A DNA stretch of 64,000 bases from Chloroflexota bacterium. Its GTDB lineage: Bacteria; Chloroflexota; UBA11872. The notes beneath the pieces were generated by a model that worked only from the letters and a program-made list of their open reading frames with translations, was not told where the DNA came from and made no database searches. The stretch covers positions 62,001 to 126,000 of the forward strand of contig JAPOVQ010000030.1 in NCBI GenBank assembly GCA_026708035.1, in the 5' to 3' direction. Below, one piece after another: positions 17,762 to 26,091 of the stretch. Position 1 is the stretch's first letter, and each line of letters opens with the position of its first letter. A program made the translations under genes and the position numbers.

Positions 17762-18961
17762 ATGCTGCGGCAAGCCACCTACGAACGAAACGGCCGCTCC
17801 GCATCGATCAGCGTCGAGCGCATCGACACCTGGTTCGAGACCACCGACTCGGTCATCAATTTCCCGGGCCTGGTGGAGCTCGAAGGCGGCCACATGTTTT
17901 TGAGCTATCACCACGGGCGCCACGGCGGCCACGAGCCGCTGGAGCTCGCCGTCTCTGACGACGCCGGCGCCACCTGGCATGAAGCGCCCGACGATCACCC
18001 GATGGTCTACATCCACCCGGAAACTGGCCGCAAGGGCATCGAGTTCGCGTCCGGCGTCTTGGGATACCCGCGCGACGACACCATCGTGTATATCGACCAC
18101 GACACGGTGGAGCTGGCCGAGCGCTGGAAGGACCGCACATCGGGTTCCTATCACGAGGTGGGGCAAGTCGAGAGCCCGACATTCCTCTGGCGGCGCTGGT
18201 CCAAGGCCAGCGAGCCGCTGGAAAAGCACACCTTCAAGGTGCGCGATCTGCCGTTCGCGCGCGCCTCGTATCAGTCCTACAGCTCGCTCATCGAGCTGGA
18301 CAACGGCGACTACCTGACGGCCCTCGAGTGGGTGGACCTGCTGCCGGCCGACGAGTGGTCCACCGACACCCGGGGGCGCATCCGTAAGACGCGCATTGGC
18401 GTCTTCATCGTTCGTTCGAGCGACCAGGGCTACACCTGGGACTTCGTGCACAAGTTCGACGCCGGCGAGGTCAATCCGGTCTACGGCCACGCCGATCGCG
18501 CCGTGGACGAGGGCTTCGACGAGGCCGATCTCTCCGTCACGGCCAACGGCGACATTCTCTGCGTGATGCGGACCGGCAGCTACTCGCCGATGTTCCAGTC
18601 GCGCTCCACCGACGGCGGCCGCACCTGGTCCGAGCCCACCAACACCGGCTGGCAGGCCGTCAAGCCGCGGCTCACGCTGCTCCCCAACGGCATACTCGCC
18701 TGCGCCTCCGGCCGCGGCGCCTACGGTCACCCGCAGGTCACGCACGTGATGCTGAGCCTGGACGGCAACGGCGAGCACTGGGAGACGCCCTTCGCCTTCC
18801 ACACGCGCGGCGGCTGCTCCTACACATCCAAGATGTACCGGGACGACCGGTTGCACGTGATCTACTCGGACTCGGACTTCACCCGCGAGCTGGGAACCAT
18901 TGGCCTGCCGTCGCAGCGAATCTGCCGCGCCGTGATCGACGTGCAGAGCCCGGCGTCCTAG
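17762..18961 (+). CDS. Sialidase-like BNR protein, tandem copy 4
   Basis: This 399-residue protein is closest by eye to copy 2 in its middle section (ALEWVDLLPADEW versus ALEWVRIVPEAEW). Seen: ISVERIDTW, SDDAGATW, SSDQGYTW and STDGGRTW Asp boxes, RTGSYSPMFQ, and a C-terminal GAYGHPQVTHV region in which FHTGPGC has become FHTRGGC. It lies 97 bp after copy 3 and 33 bp before a sugar isomerase gene, so the cluster probably reads through into that gene. This links the propellers to sugar catabolism. Confidence 0.82.
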   Translation: MLRQATYERNGRSASISVERIDTWFETTDSVINFPGLVELEGGHMFLSYHHGRHGGHEPLELAVSDDAGATWHEAPDDHPMVYIHPETGRKGIEFASGVLGYPRDDTIVYIDHDTVELAERWKDRTSGSYHEVGQVESPTFLWRRWSKASEPLEKHTFKVRDLPFARASYQSYSSLIELDNGDYLTALEWVDLLPADEWSTDTRGRIRKTRIGVFIVRSSDQGYTWDFVHKFDAGEVNPVYGHADRAVDEGFDEADLSVTANGDILCVMRTGSYSPMFQSRSTDGGRTWSEPTNTGWQAVKPRLTLLPNGILACASGRGAYGHPQVTHVMLSLDGNGEHWETPFAFHTRGGCSYTSKMYRDDRLHVIYSDSDFTRELGTIGLPSQRICRAVIDVQSPAS

Positions 18962-18994
18962 CCCGCCCCTGCTACACCGAGCGGAGCGTTGGCC

Positions 18995-19990
18995 ATGCGG
19001 CTGGGCCTGTTGGTTCGCCTGTTTACGGCGTCGCATGGCCGGATCGACGTGGAGGCGAGCGCCGCGGCAGCCAAGCCTCGCTGGGAACGCTCCACGGTCA
19101 CCCAGGCCGAGTTCGAGGCGTCTCTGGACCTGGCGGCCGAAATCGGCGCCGAAGTCGTCGAGATCACGCAGGCCGGGCAGCCGGCGGCGGCCGAGCTTCT
19201 CGTGGCAAACGCGCAGCTGCGACGGGAGTTCGGCGCAATGGTCGCGGATCGCGGTCTCGCGATTGCGGCGCTCAACGCCGCGGGAATGCCGCTGCACCCA
19301 CGAATCGGCGGGCGCGCCCGGCGGCTTATCCGGCGCACTATCGAGCTGGCCAGCCTGCTCGACGTCCGCACCGTCGTCAGCATGTCTGGCACGGGTGGCG
19401 ACGGGCCGGCGGCCAGCACGGTCAACTGGGTCAGCTTTCCCTGGCCCGAGGAGTCGGTCGCGCTGCGCGAGCGCCACTGGCAGGCCGCCGTGGGCCTCTG
19501 GCGCGACCTGGCGGGCTACGCGACCAGCCGTGGGATCGAGCATGTGGCGCTGGAGCTGCACCCCATGCACCTGGTGTACAACGTGCCGACGTTCAAGCGT
19601 CTGCACGAGGCGGTGGGACCCGTCATCTCGGCCAACGTCGACCCCAGCCACCTGTTTTGGCAAGGCATGGACCCGGTCGCGGTGGTGCGCGCCCTGGGCA
19701 AATCGGTGGCACACGTGCACGTCAAGGACACGGAGCTGATCGTCGACGAACTCGCCACGGCGGGCGTGCTGGACGGACGGCCATTCGGGGCGCCTGAGCC
19801 GCGCGCCTGGATGCACCGCACCGTCGGCCGCGGGCACGGTGACGACGTGTGGACCGCGTTCTTCCAGGCGCTGCGGTACGCCGGCTACAGCGGCGCGCTG
19901 AGCCTCGAGAACGAGGATCCCTATCAGAGCTACGCCGACGGCGTGCGGGAAGCCGCCGCCTACGTGCGACCACTGTTGGCAAACCTCTGA
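18995..19990 (+). CDS. Sugar phosphate isomerase/epimerase (xylose-isomerase-like TIM barrel)
   Basis: This 331-residue AP_endonuc_2/xylose-isomerase-like protein uses a divalent metal to isomerise or epimerise sugars. Metal-ligand candidates in order are Glu in ALELHP, Asp and His in NVDPSHLFWQG, His in HVHVKDTEL, and Glu in SLENEDP. It is a paralogue of the gene at 60334-61305, which shares the DPSHLFWQG and HxKDT blocks. A TTG at 18989 in frame is an alternative start; ATG 18995 is preferred. It probably forms the downstream end of the BNR cluster transcript and may process the released sugar. Confidence 0.87.
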   Translation: MRLGLLVRLFTASHGRIDVEASAAAAKPRWERSTVTQAEFEASLDLAAEIGAEVVEITQAGQPAAAELLVANAQLRREFGAMVADRGLAIAALNAAGMPLHPRIGGRARRLIRRTIELASLLDVRTVVSMSGTGGDGPAASTVNWVSFPWPEESVALRERHWQAAVGLWRDLAGYATSRGIEHVALELHPMHLVYNVPTFKRLHEAVGPVISANVDPSHLFWQGMDPVAVVRALGKSVAHVHVKDTELIVDELATAGVLDGRPFGAPEPRAWMHRTVGRGHGDDVWTAFFQALRYAGYSGALSLENEDPYQSYADGVREAAAYVRPLLANL

Positions 19991-19996
19991 TCGGGT

Positions 19997-20030
19997 CCCT
20001 TCCCCTTGAGAGGGGGAAGGCTAGGATGTG
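19997..20030. repeat. Palindromic repeat, diverged family A
   Basis: CCTTCCCC (19998-20005) pairs with GGGGAAGG (20013-20020), followed by CTAGGATGTG. It resembles the 485-520 family. It directly follows the isomerase stop codon and could act as a weak transcription barrier, though no T-tract follows. Confidence 0.55.
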
Positions 20031-20137
20031 GGTCAGCGGCCGACGTTCGGAGCGCGGCCGTTCGGCGACCGCGTCACGGAGGGCAGTTGACGCCGCCATC
20101 GCGAGGACCTGTTCAAACCCTTGCTAGAGGAAATCGA

Positions 20138-21265
20138 ATGATCCTCCAGGAGCCGGAAACGCCGCCCCCCGCATCCCTTGAAGAAGTCACGTCCGTTCCG
20201 CTGACGCCGGCCTCGCTCGGCACGCCAATTCCGCAGGGACTCCGCATCGGGCTTATCGGCGCCGGTCGCGTCGTGCACAACTCGGTACTCCCGGCCTACC
20301 GCGAAGCCGGAATCACCCCCGTGGCCGCCGCCGACCCCGAACCCGACGCGCGCGCGGCCATGCAGCGCCGATGGGGAATCGCGCGGGTGTTCGAGGACTT
20401 TCGGGAGATGCTCGACGAGGTAGAGCTCGACGTGGTGGACGTCAACATTCGCTGGGACGTGGGCCTCTCACCGACGCGCGTGACCGCGGTCGAGGAGGCC
20501 GCGCGTCGCGGCATTCACGTGCTCATGGCCAAGCCGTTCGCCGCCACCTACGCCCAGTGCCGCGCCATGGTCGATGCGGCCCAGACCGGCGGCGTCTCGC
20601 TCGCCGTGGACCACAACACTCGCTTCGCGCCGGTGCCCCATGGCATCCGGGCGCTGATCCAAGCCGGCGTGACGGGACCGCTGATCTCGGCCTCGTATCT
20701 CTACCACTCCGCCGTTGGACGCCAGCACACCAACGCCTTCGATGCCGCGTACGACAACGTGGTCCACGCCGCCGACACCCTGCTGACCTGGTTCGAGCAG
20801 GAGCCGGAGGAGGTCTACGCCCACTGGAGCCGCCGAGTCGACGGGGTGGGCTCGGTGTTCAGCGGCACGCTCAGCTTCGCCGACGGCGCCAACGCCACGG
20901 TCCTCTTCGACTTCGCCACGCGGCACCGTCGCCAGATGGACTTCGTGGCCGTCGGAGAGCGCGCCAGCGTCGACGGTCGCCAGGACGCCGGAGCGCCGCC
21001 GCCCGCGACGATGCGGCGTCCGACGCTGCGCTACGGACCGCACACCCCGCGCGGGCTCGTGGTCGAGCTGCCGCTGCGCCACTCCCTCATGCCGGATTCC
21101 TTCCTGGCCACCCGCGCCGACTTCCTACAGGCGATCGATGCCGGCCGCGAGCCGTGGGCGAATGGTCTTCAGGTGCTGCGCACCATGCGCACGCACATCG
21201 CCCTCTGCCGGTCCGCCGCCGAAGGCCGCCCCGTCCGGCCGGCGTCAATCGAGGATTCGGACTAA
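20138..21265 (+). CDS. Gfo/Idh/MocA family oxidoreductase
   Basis: This 375-residue NAD(P)-dependent sugar-type oxidoreductase carries an extra stretch of about 35 residues before the Rossmann fold. Seen: GLIGAGRVVHNSVLPAY (glycine loop) at about residue 38, and LMAKPFA where the family has EKP, so the Glu is Ala but Lys-Pro is kept. FDAAYDNVVHAADTLL carries the C-domain Asp/His helix. AGAGGAAA precedes ATG 20138; the longer upstream frame is arginine-rich and non-homologous. A ureidoglycolate-lyase-family gene follows 59 bp later. Confidence 0.87.
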   Translation: MILQEPETPPPASLEEVTSVPLTPASLGTPIPQGLRIGLIGAGRVVHNSVLPAYREAGITPVAAADPEPDARAAMQRRWGIARVFEDFREMLDEVELDVVDVNIRWDVGLSPTRVTAVEEAARRGIHVLMAKPFAATYAQCRAMVDAAQTGGVSLAVDHNTRFAPVPHGIRALIQAGVTGPLISASYLYHSAVGRQHTNAFDAAYDNVVHAADTLLTWFEQEPEEVYAHWSRRVDGVGSVFSGTLSFADGANATVLFDFATRHRRQMDFVAVGERASVDGRQDAGAPPPATMRRPTLRYGPHTPRGLVVELPLRHSLMPDSFLATRADFLQAIDAGREPWANGLQVLRTMRTHIALCRSAAEGRPVRPASIEDSD

Positions 21266-21324
21266 GCGCCCGACGCCCCATCTGTGGCAAGGTGCCGGAG
21301 CGTTGCCGGCCGGAGGAGCCACCG

Positions 21325-21936
21325 ATGTCCGACGTCGACGTGCGCCCGCTCTCCGTCCGTCCGCTGGAAGCAACGGCATTCCGCCCGTTCGGCGCCGTCA
21401 TCGCGCCCGAAACCGCGGACGCCCCGAGCTTGAACCGCTCGCCGGGCAATCTGGGCTTTCTCTGGGTGCACAAGCAGCTGGAGTTTCCCAAGGCCGCCCA
21501 CATGTGCAGCCTGCGCTACTACTACCGGGGCAACCGATGCGAGTTCCTCCAGAAGCACCCGCAAAGCACGGTTACGCTCATCCCCGTTGCCGGCATCAGC
21601 GCGATCGTGGTGGCTCCCAATAACGCTGCGGGCGGCCCGGACGTCGATGCCGCCCAGGCCTTCCTGCTGGAACCGGGACGGGGCGCGGTGCTCCACCGCG
21701 GCGTGTGGCTGCGCTATGCCTATCCCCTCACGCAGTTCGCCGACTTCGCCTACGTGACCCAGCGCGTCGACCCCGCCACGGCTAACGTTAGCGACGACAC
21801 GGTGCGGGTGAACCTGGACACTGACCTTGGCTTTGTGTTCGACCTCGCGTTCGACGTGCCGTCTGGCGAGGGCCACAAGCACACGCCCAGCGGCGCGCTC
21901 GCGGCAGGCCCCGAACGACACCCCCCACACGCGTAG
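21325..21936 (+). CDS. Ureidoglycolate lyase (AllA) family protein
   Basis: This 203-residue cupin-type protein is somewhat longer than typical AllA (about 160-170). AllA enzymes split ureidoglycolate into glyoxylate and urea late in purine catabolism. Seen: LEATAFRPFGAVI at the N-terminus, EFLQKHPQSTVTLIPVAG (family 'E.H......lip..g'), and a C-terminal GAVLHRGVWLRYAYPLTQFADF corresponding to the family 'G...h.g.W.hp......fl'. GGAGG precedes the ATG. No other purine-degradation gene is nearby; the neighbours are sugar oxidoreductases, so it may act on a related hydroxy-acid. Assignment is to the family, not the reaction. Confidence 0.7.
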   Translation: MSDVDVRPLSVRPLEATAFRPFGAVIAPETADAPSLNRSPGNLGFLWVHKQLEFPKAAHMCSLRYYYRGNRCEFLQKHPQSTVTLIPVAGISAIVVAPNNAAGGPDVDAAQAFLLEPGRGAVLHRGVWLRYAYPLTQFADFAYVTQRVDPATANVSDDTVRVNLDTDLGFVFDLAFDVPSGEGHKHTPSGALAAGPERHPPHA

Positions 21937-21978
21937 CGGTCCGTACACTCGCCCACACCGGAATCCGGGAGCACTCGC

Positions 21979-23004
21979 ATGCTGCAGATCGGTCTCATCG
22001 GGCTAGGCGGCATCGCGGCAAGGCATCTGCAGGGCCTCGCCCTGCTCGAAGCCGAGGGACTCGCCCGCTGCGTCGCGGGCGCGGAGCCGGTTGCCGAGCG
22101 GCGCGAGGAGCATCGGAAGACCTTCGGCATTCCCAAGGTCTACGCCAACCACCGCGACCTGCTGGCCGACCCGGACGTAGAAGCCGTGGGCATTCTGTTG
22201 CCCCATCACCTGCACGCCGGGGTCACCGTCGAAGCCCTGGACGCCGGCAAGCACGTGCTGGTCGAGAAGCCCATGGCCGTCACCATGGATGAATGCGACC
22301 GCATGATCGAGGCGGAAGCCCGTAGCGGCCGGCTGCTGCAGATTGGCCTCACCGGGCAATACCGACCGGCGCTGCGCACCGCGCGGGCCTTTCTGGATAC
22401 CAACGCGCTGGGGCCGGTCATCCAGGTGCTGGCCCTCGTCAGCGCCAAGTTCCCTTATGAGCGCCTCGACCGGTGTTATCTGACCCGCTCCATGGGCGGC
22501 GGCAATTGGATGGGCAACGGCGTGCACATGGTCGACTGGGTCACGCACCTCGTCGGTCGCAAGGCCGTATCCGTGAAGGCCGTCCTCGGAACCCACATGC
22601 ACTACATGCACGGCGACGACCTCGCCACCGCGCTCATCCGGTATGCGAACGGCGTGGCCGGCGTCGTGGTTTCGGTGGCCAGCTCGCGCGGGGCCCAAGA
22701 CACCGCCACTATCGACGTCCACGGCACTCAGGGTCGGCTGCAGGTGCACTTCGACACCGCCGAGTATCCGGGCGGCATGGTGCGGGTGGGCCAGGACGGC
22801 GAATGGCAGAAGCTGGACATCGAGCCCATCAATGACTTTGCCGAGCAATACCGAGACTTCGTCACAGCGATCGACACAAACGACCGTCCGCCGGCCAGCA
22901 GCGCCTACGGCCGCCACATCATGGAGATCCTGTTCGCCGCCGAGCGGTCGAGCGTCACCGGCCGCGACGTGCTGCTGGAACCGCTCGAACGCGAGCCTTG
23001 GTAG
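21979..23004 (+). CDS. Gfo/Idh/MocA family oxidoreductase
   Basis: This 341-residue protein has a canonical set of motifs: GLIGLGGIAARHL (nucleotide loop), LLPHHLHAGVTVEALDAGKHVLVEKPMAV with the catalytic Lys of EKP, and GGGNWMGNGVHMVDWVTHL with the Asp/His of the C-terminal domain. GGGAG lies 8 nt before the ATG. It is 42 bp downstream of the ureidoglycolate-lyase-family gene and likely cotranscribed with it and the preceding oxidoreductase, forming a three-gene unit for one substrate. Confidence 0.9.
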   Translation: MLQIGLIGLGGIAARHLQGLALLEAEGLARCVAGAEPVAERREEHRKTFGIPKVYANHRDLLADPDVEAVGILLPHHLHAGVTVEALDAGKHVLVEKPMAVTMDECDRMIEAEARSGRLLQIGLTGQYRPALRTARAFLDTNALGPVIQVLALVSAKFPYERLDRCYLTRSMGGGNWMGNGVHMVDWVTHLVGRKAVSVKAVLGTHMHYMHGDDLATALIRYANGVAGVVVSVASSRGAQDTATIDVHGTQGRLQVHFDTAEYPGGMVRVGQDGEWQKLDIEPINDFAEQYRDFVTAIDTNDRPPASSAYGRHIMEILFAAERSSVTGRDVLLEPLEREPW

Positions 23005-23064
23005 CGCCTCCGGCAAGTCGTCGGTGAGCACTCTTCCGATACGACGGGCGGAGTCTCGCTACCA

Positions 23065-24297
23065 TTGACGGGTGCGGCGCTGCCGCCCGGGAGGACTTCG
23101 CTGCCCGTTCGCCGCTCCGCCGCATTCATTGCCGCCTATCTGACATTCTCGCTGGCGGTTCTCGGTATTGCGGCCGTTGCCGTTGGACTGGTGATCAGCC
23201 AGCCGTTCGCCGTTGTGGGCGCCTGCACCATTCAGTCCGAATTCACGGCGATTTGGCGCGACCAGCCCACCAACTGTTCCAACACCGACCTGGTCGACGC
23301 GGACCTCTCCGGCGCGTTTCTGCGCGACGCCATCTTTTCCGGCGCGGACCTGTCGGGAGCCAAACTCAACGGCGCGGACCTCCGTTTCGCCGACTTTGTC
23401 GATGCCACGCTGGACGGTGCCGACCTTTCCGAGTCCAACGTCTACGGGGCCACCTTTCGCGACGCTCAGCTACTCGCCGCTCAGTTCGACGGCGCCACCA
23501 TGACCGGCGCAAATCTGCAGAACGCCGACTTCAGCGATGCGAGCCTGCGCGCCGTCAAGGCCGCCTGGATCGAGCTGGACTACGCCGTCGCGGCCAATGT
23601 CGACATGGACGGCGCCGAGCTTAGCCGCGCACGGTTCTATAGCACCCATCTCCCGGGCGCCAATCTCAGCAATGTCGAACTCACGAACTCCACCATGATC
23701 CGCGTCGACATGTCGGGCGGCGCCTTGCGCGACGCGATGATCATCAACACCGACGTCTACGCCTCCAACTTCTCCCAGGCGCAGTTGAGCGGCATGCGGG
23801 TGTATGGGTCCGAGATTCGCCGCACCGACTTCAGCGGCGCGGTGTTCACCGACGTCACCGTGTCGGGCACCCTGCTCATGGCGTCCGACTTTTCCGGGTA
23901 CGAGGAATACGGCGCCAGCGCCGACTTTCGCGGGGCCACCATACGCGCCTCGGTCTTCGACGATGGCGACTTCTCGCACGCCAACGTGGCCGACACGCAG
24001 ACGTTTGCCGTGGGATTTCGCCGGTCGAATCTCCAGAACGCCGATTTCAGTCGAGCCGAATTGATCCGCGCCTCGTTTACGAACGCCGACTTGCGCAGCG
24101 CCCAGTTCACCGACGCCGATCTCTCGGAATCGAATCTGGACGGCGCGCTGCTGCACAACGCCGACCTCACCAACGCCAACCTCTCTGGCGCCGAACTGAT
24201 CGGCGCGGACTTGACCGGCGCCGTGCTCGAAGGCACAAACCTCGAGGGAGCGCTCTTCAGCGAGCGGATGCGGCAGCAGAGGGACAGCGCGCCCTAG
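23065..24297 (+). CDS. Membrane-anchored pentapeptide-repeat protein
   Basis: This protein of about 410 residues has one N-terminal membrane segment (AAYLTFSLAVLGIAAVAVGLVI, residues about 23-44). Then comes a short Cys-containing stretch (ACTIQSEF, PTNCSNTD) and from about residue 70 to the end almost continuous A(D/N)LxX pentapeptide repeats (for example ADLSGAFLRDAIFSGADLSG), predicted to form a right-handed quadrilateral beta-helix. The two Cys may form a disulfide outside the membrane. The start is a TTG at 23065; a CTG preceded by GGGAGGA slightly downstream is an alternative. Pentapeptide proteins include gyrase-protecting factors and many of unknown role; nothing here decides between them. 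Confidence 0.85.
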   Translation: MTGAALPPGRTSLPVRRSAAFIAAYLTFSLAVLGIAAVAVGLVISQPFAVVGACTIQSEFTAIWRDQPTNCSNTDLVDADLSGAFLRDAIFSGADLSGAKLNGADLRFADFVDATLDGADLSESNVYGATFRDAQLLAAQFDGATMTGANLQNADFSDASLRAVKAAWIELDYAVAANVDMDGAELSRARFYSTHLPGANLSNVELTNSTMIRVDMSGGALRDAMIINTDVYASNFSQAQLSGMRVYGSEIRRTDFSGAVFTDVTVSGTLLMASDFSGYEEYGASADFRGATIRASVFDDGDFSHANVADTQTFAVGFRRSNLQNADFSRAELIRASFTNADLRSAQFTDADLSESNLDGALLHNADLTNANLSGAELIGADLTGAVLEGTNLEGALFSERMRQQRDSAP

Positions 24298-24311
24298 CGC
24301 TCCTGCCGCCG

Positions 24312-26078
24312 CTATCCCGGCGCGATGACCGTCATGTCCCAGCCGTCGAGGTCGTGCAATGGCACCGTCCAATCGCCCAGCGCCGGCTCTCCGGCCGCCA
24401 CCCACTCGGCAATCTCCCCGCGGTGACCCAGCCGTCGCAACGCATTCCACATCGGCTGCGAATTGGCGCGCCCGCCGGGACCCGCGCAGTCCCAGAAGAA
24501 CAGATGCTCGGCCCCGGTGCCGTAGATCAGGTGCGCCTTGCGCCGGAAGTCCTCCGCGCTCATGTGACGCGGCATCACGTTCGGCGCCAGGGTGCAGTCG
24601 GTGCCCCGGGTGGCCTCGACGAAGGGCGTCAGCTGCTCCGGCGCTGACCACGTGTCTTCGTCGGTGGGCATCGCCAGCGGCGCGGCGCTGTAGGGAATCA
24701 GCGCGTCGATCAGCCCCTCCCGCGCCCAGGTGGCGATATCGCAACCAAAGAGCACGTTTTCCGCCATCAGGCCCTGTACGCAGGCCGAGACCTCGATGCG
24801 GCGCCGTCCCTGTTCGCGTGCGACGGCGTCCATCTCCTGCCGCACCCGGCGCATGAATCCCGTGAGCACGCCGGCACGATAGGCCAACCACTCGGGATCG
24901 TCCTCGGGCAGTTCCCGCGGGTCGGCGCCGTGGCTCGCGGCGAATCCCTCGATCAGCGGCTCCTCGTACATCAAATACGGCGGACGGCGGTTGAACAGCA
25001 GGCAGATGCCGTCGAGGTCGAACTCGGCCATCTCGCGCAGTGCGGCCAGACAGTAGTCCTGCACCTCGGGAAAGGCATAGGACATGCGCGGCAGCTCGCG
25101 ACCGTCGCGGTCGAGGCAGCGCCACTGCGGATGGTCCTGGAAATACCCGTCCAGATACTCCTGGTTCATCGGCGGCGGGTAGGTCCAGGCGGCGAGCCGG
25201 TAGGCGGCGTGGAACTCCATCCCCAGCTCGTGGGTGTGCTCCAGCGCCACCTGAAACGGGTCGATGCCCTGCTCGTGAAAGCTCCGCCAGCTCTCGGCCA
25301 GCAGTCGGTCGCCCACGCGCGGAAACATCTCAACCCCATGCGCCGTGGCCGTGCGACCGATCTTGGTGAAGTAGCGCATCAGGTCACCCGCGCCCGACTC
25401 CCAATACATGCGGCTGAAATCGGTGTCGCGATACGGCTCGATCTCGCGCCTGACCTCGTCGGCGGTCGTCATGCGGTAGGTGTAGTGCGGACCGTGCGCG
25501 TCGTTATGCGCCCAGAGGCGGCGGTCCCGGCCCGAGGTGCGCTCACCGACCAGTTCCTGCACCTCATCGTCAGCCAGCGACACCAGCTTCAGGTAGGCGA
25601 TGCGCGCCGAGCCGGACTGCACCGACGCGAGCCCATCGCCCGAATCGATGTGCCGGTGCAGCTGCGAGAACACCACTTCTTGGCCCGTGAGATTGGCGAC
25701 CTTCCAAAAGATCTCTTGCAGCTCCTTGCGGCGCAGGTGGTGGCCCTCCGTGCTCCAGGTCAGCGTCGAGTAGGCGGAGTCGCCGCTGAGCATCGCCTGG
25801 ACCAGCGCGAAGTCGCTCTCGCCTCCCGCGGTCGGATGGACGCCCACCGAGATCGCGTGCCAGCCGTCGACCCGCAGGGGATAGGTCACGTCCGGGGCCA
25901 GTGTTTCCGGACCGGCGAAGAGCATGGTCCCGGAAACTCCCTCGGCCTCGAACGGCAGCGTCTGCCAGTGGCCCCGGGTGGCCTCCGTTGCCAGCGCGCT
26001 GGCGGGCGTGCAGCGGTCGAAGTCGGCGACGTAGCGCGGTGCGGCGCGGAATCCACGGTCGGTTATGGCATCGGACAT
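24312..26078 (-). CDS. Putative TIM-barrel glycosidase-like protein, tandem paralogue 1
   Basis: This 588-residue protein is of uncertain family. The N-terminal ~170 residues look like a beta-rich accessory domain. The rest resembles family-10-like glycosyl hydrolases: DFSRMYWESGAGDLMRYF, LGMEFHAAYRLAAWTYPPP, a DLDGICLLFNRRPPYLMYEEPL strand with acidic residues, and GAEHLFFWDCAGPGGRANS near the end. Both Glu/Asp-rich strands are kept in the paralogue 13 bp upstream. ATG 26078 is preferred over GTG 26087 because AGGAAGG sits 8 nt before it. No signal peptide. It is second in a two-gene operon. A catalytic role on glycans is inference. Confidence 0.6.
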   Translation of the reverse strand: MSDAITDRGFRAAPRYVADFDRCTPASALATEATRGHWQTLPFEAEGVSGTMLFAGPETLAPDVTYPLRVDGWHAISVGVHPTAGGESDFALVQAMLSGDSAYSTLTWSTEGHHLRRKELQEIFWKVANLTGQEVVFSQLHRHIDSGDGLASVQSGSARIAYLKLVSLADDEVQELVGERTSGRDRRLWAHNDAHGPHYTYRMTTADEVRREIEPYRDTDFSRMYWESGAGDLMRYFTKIGRTATAHGVEMFPRVGDRLLAESWRSFHEQGIDPFQVALEHTHELGMEFHAAYRLAAWTYPPPMNQEYLDGYFQDHPQWRCLDRDGRELPRMSYAFPEVQDYCLAALREMAEFDLDGICLLFNRRPPYLMYEEPLIEGFAASHGADPRELPEDDPEWLAYRAGVLTGFMRRVRQEMDAVAREQGRRRIEVSACVQGLMAENVLFGCDIATWAREGLIDALIPYSAAPLAMPTDEDTWSAPEQLTPFVEATRGTDCTLAPNVMPRHMSAEDFRRKAHLIYGTGAEHLFFWDCAGPGGRANSQPMWNALRRLGHRGEIAEWVAAGEPALGDWTVPLHDLDGWDMTVIAPG

Positions 26079-26091
26079 GGCGCTCACCTTC

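Noticed and set aside
17726-19837. 703-codon open frame on the minus strand
   Set aside because: It runs antisense to the fourth BNR gene and the sugar isomerase, both of which have clear motifs and ribosome-binding sites.
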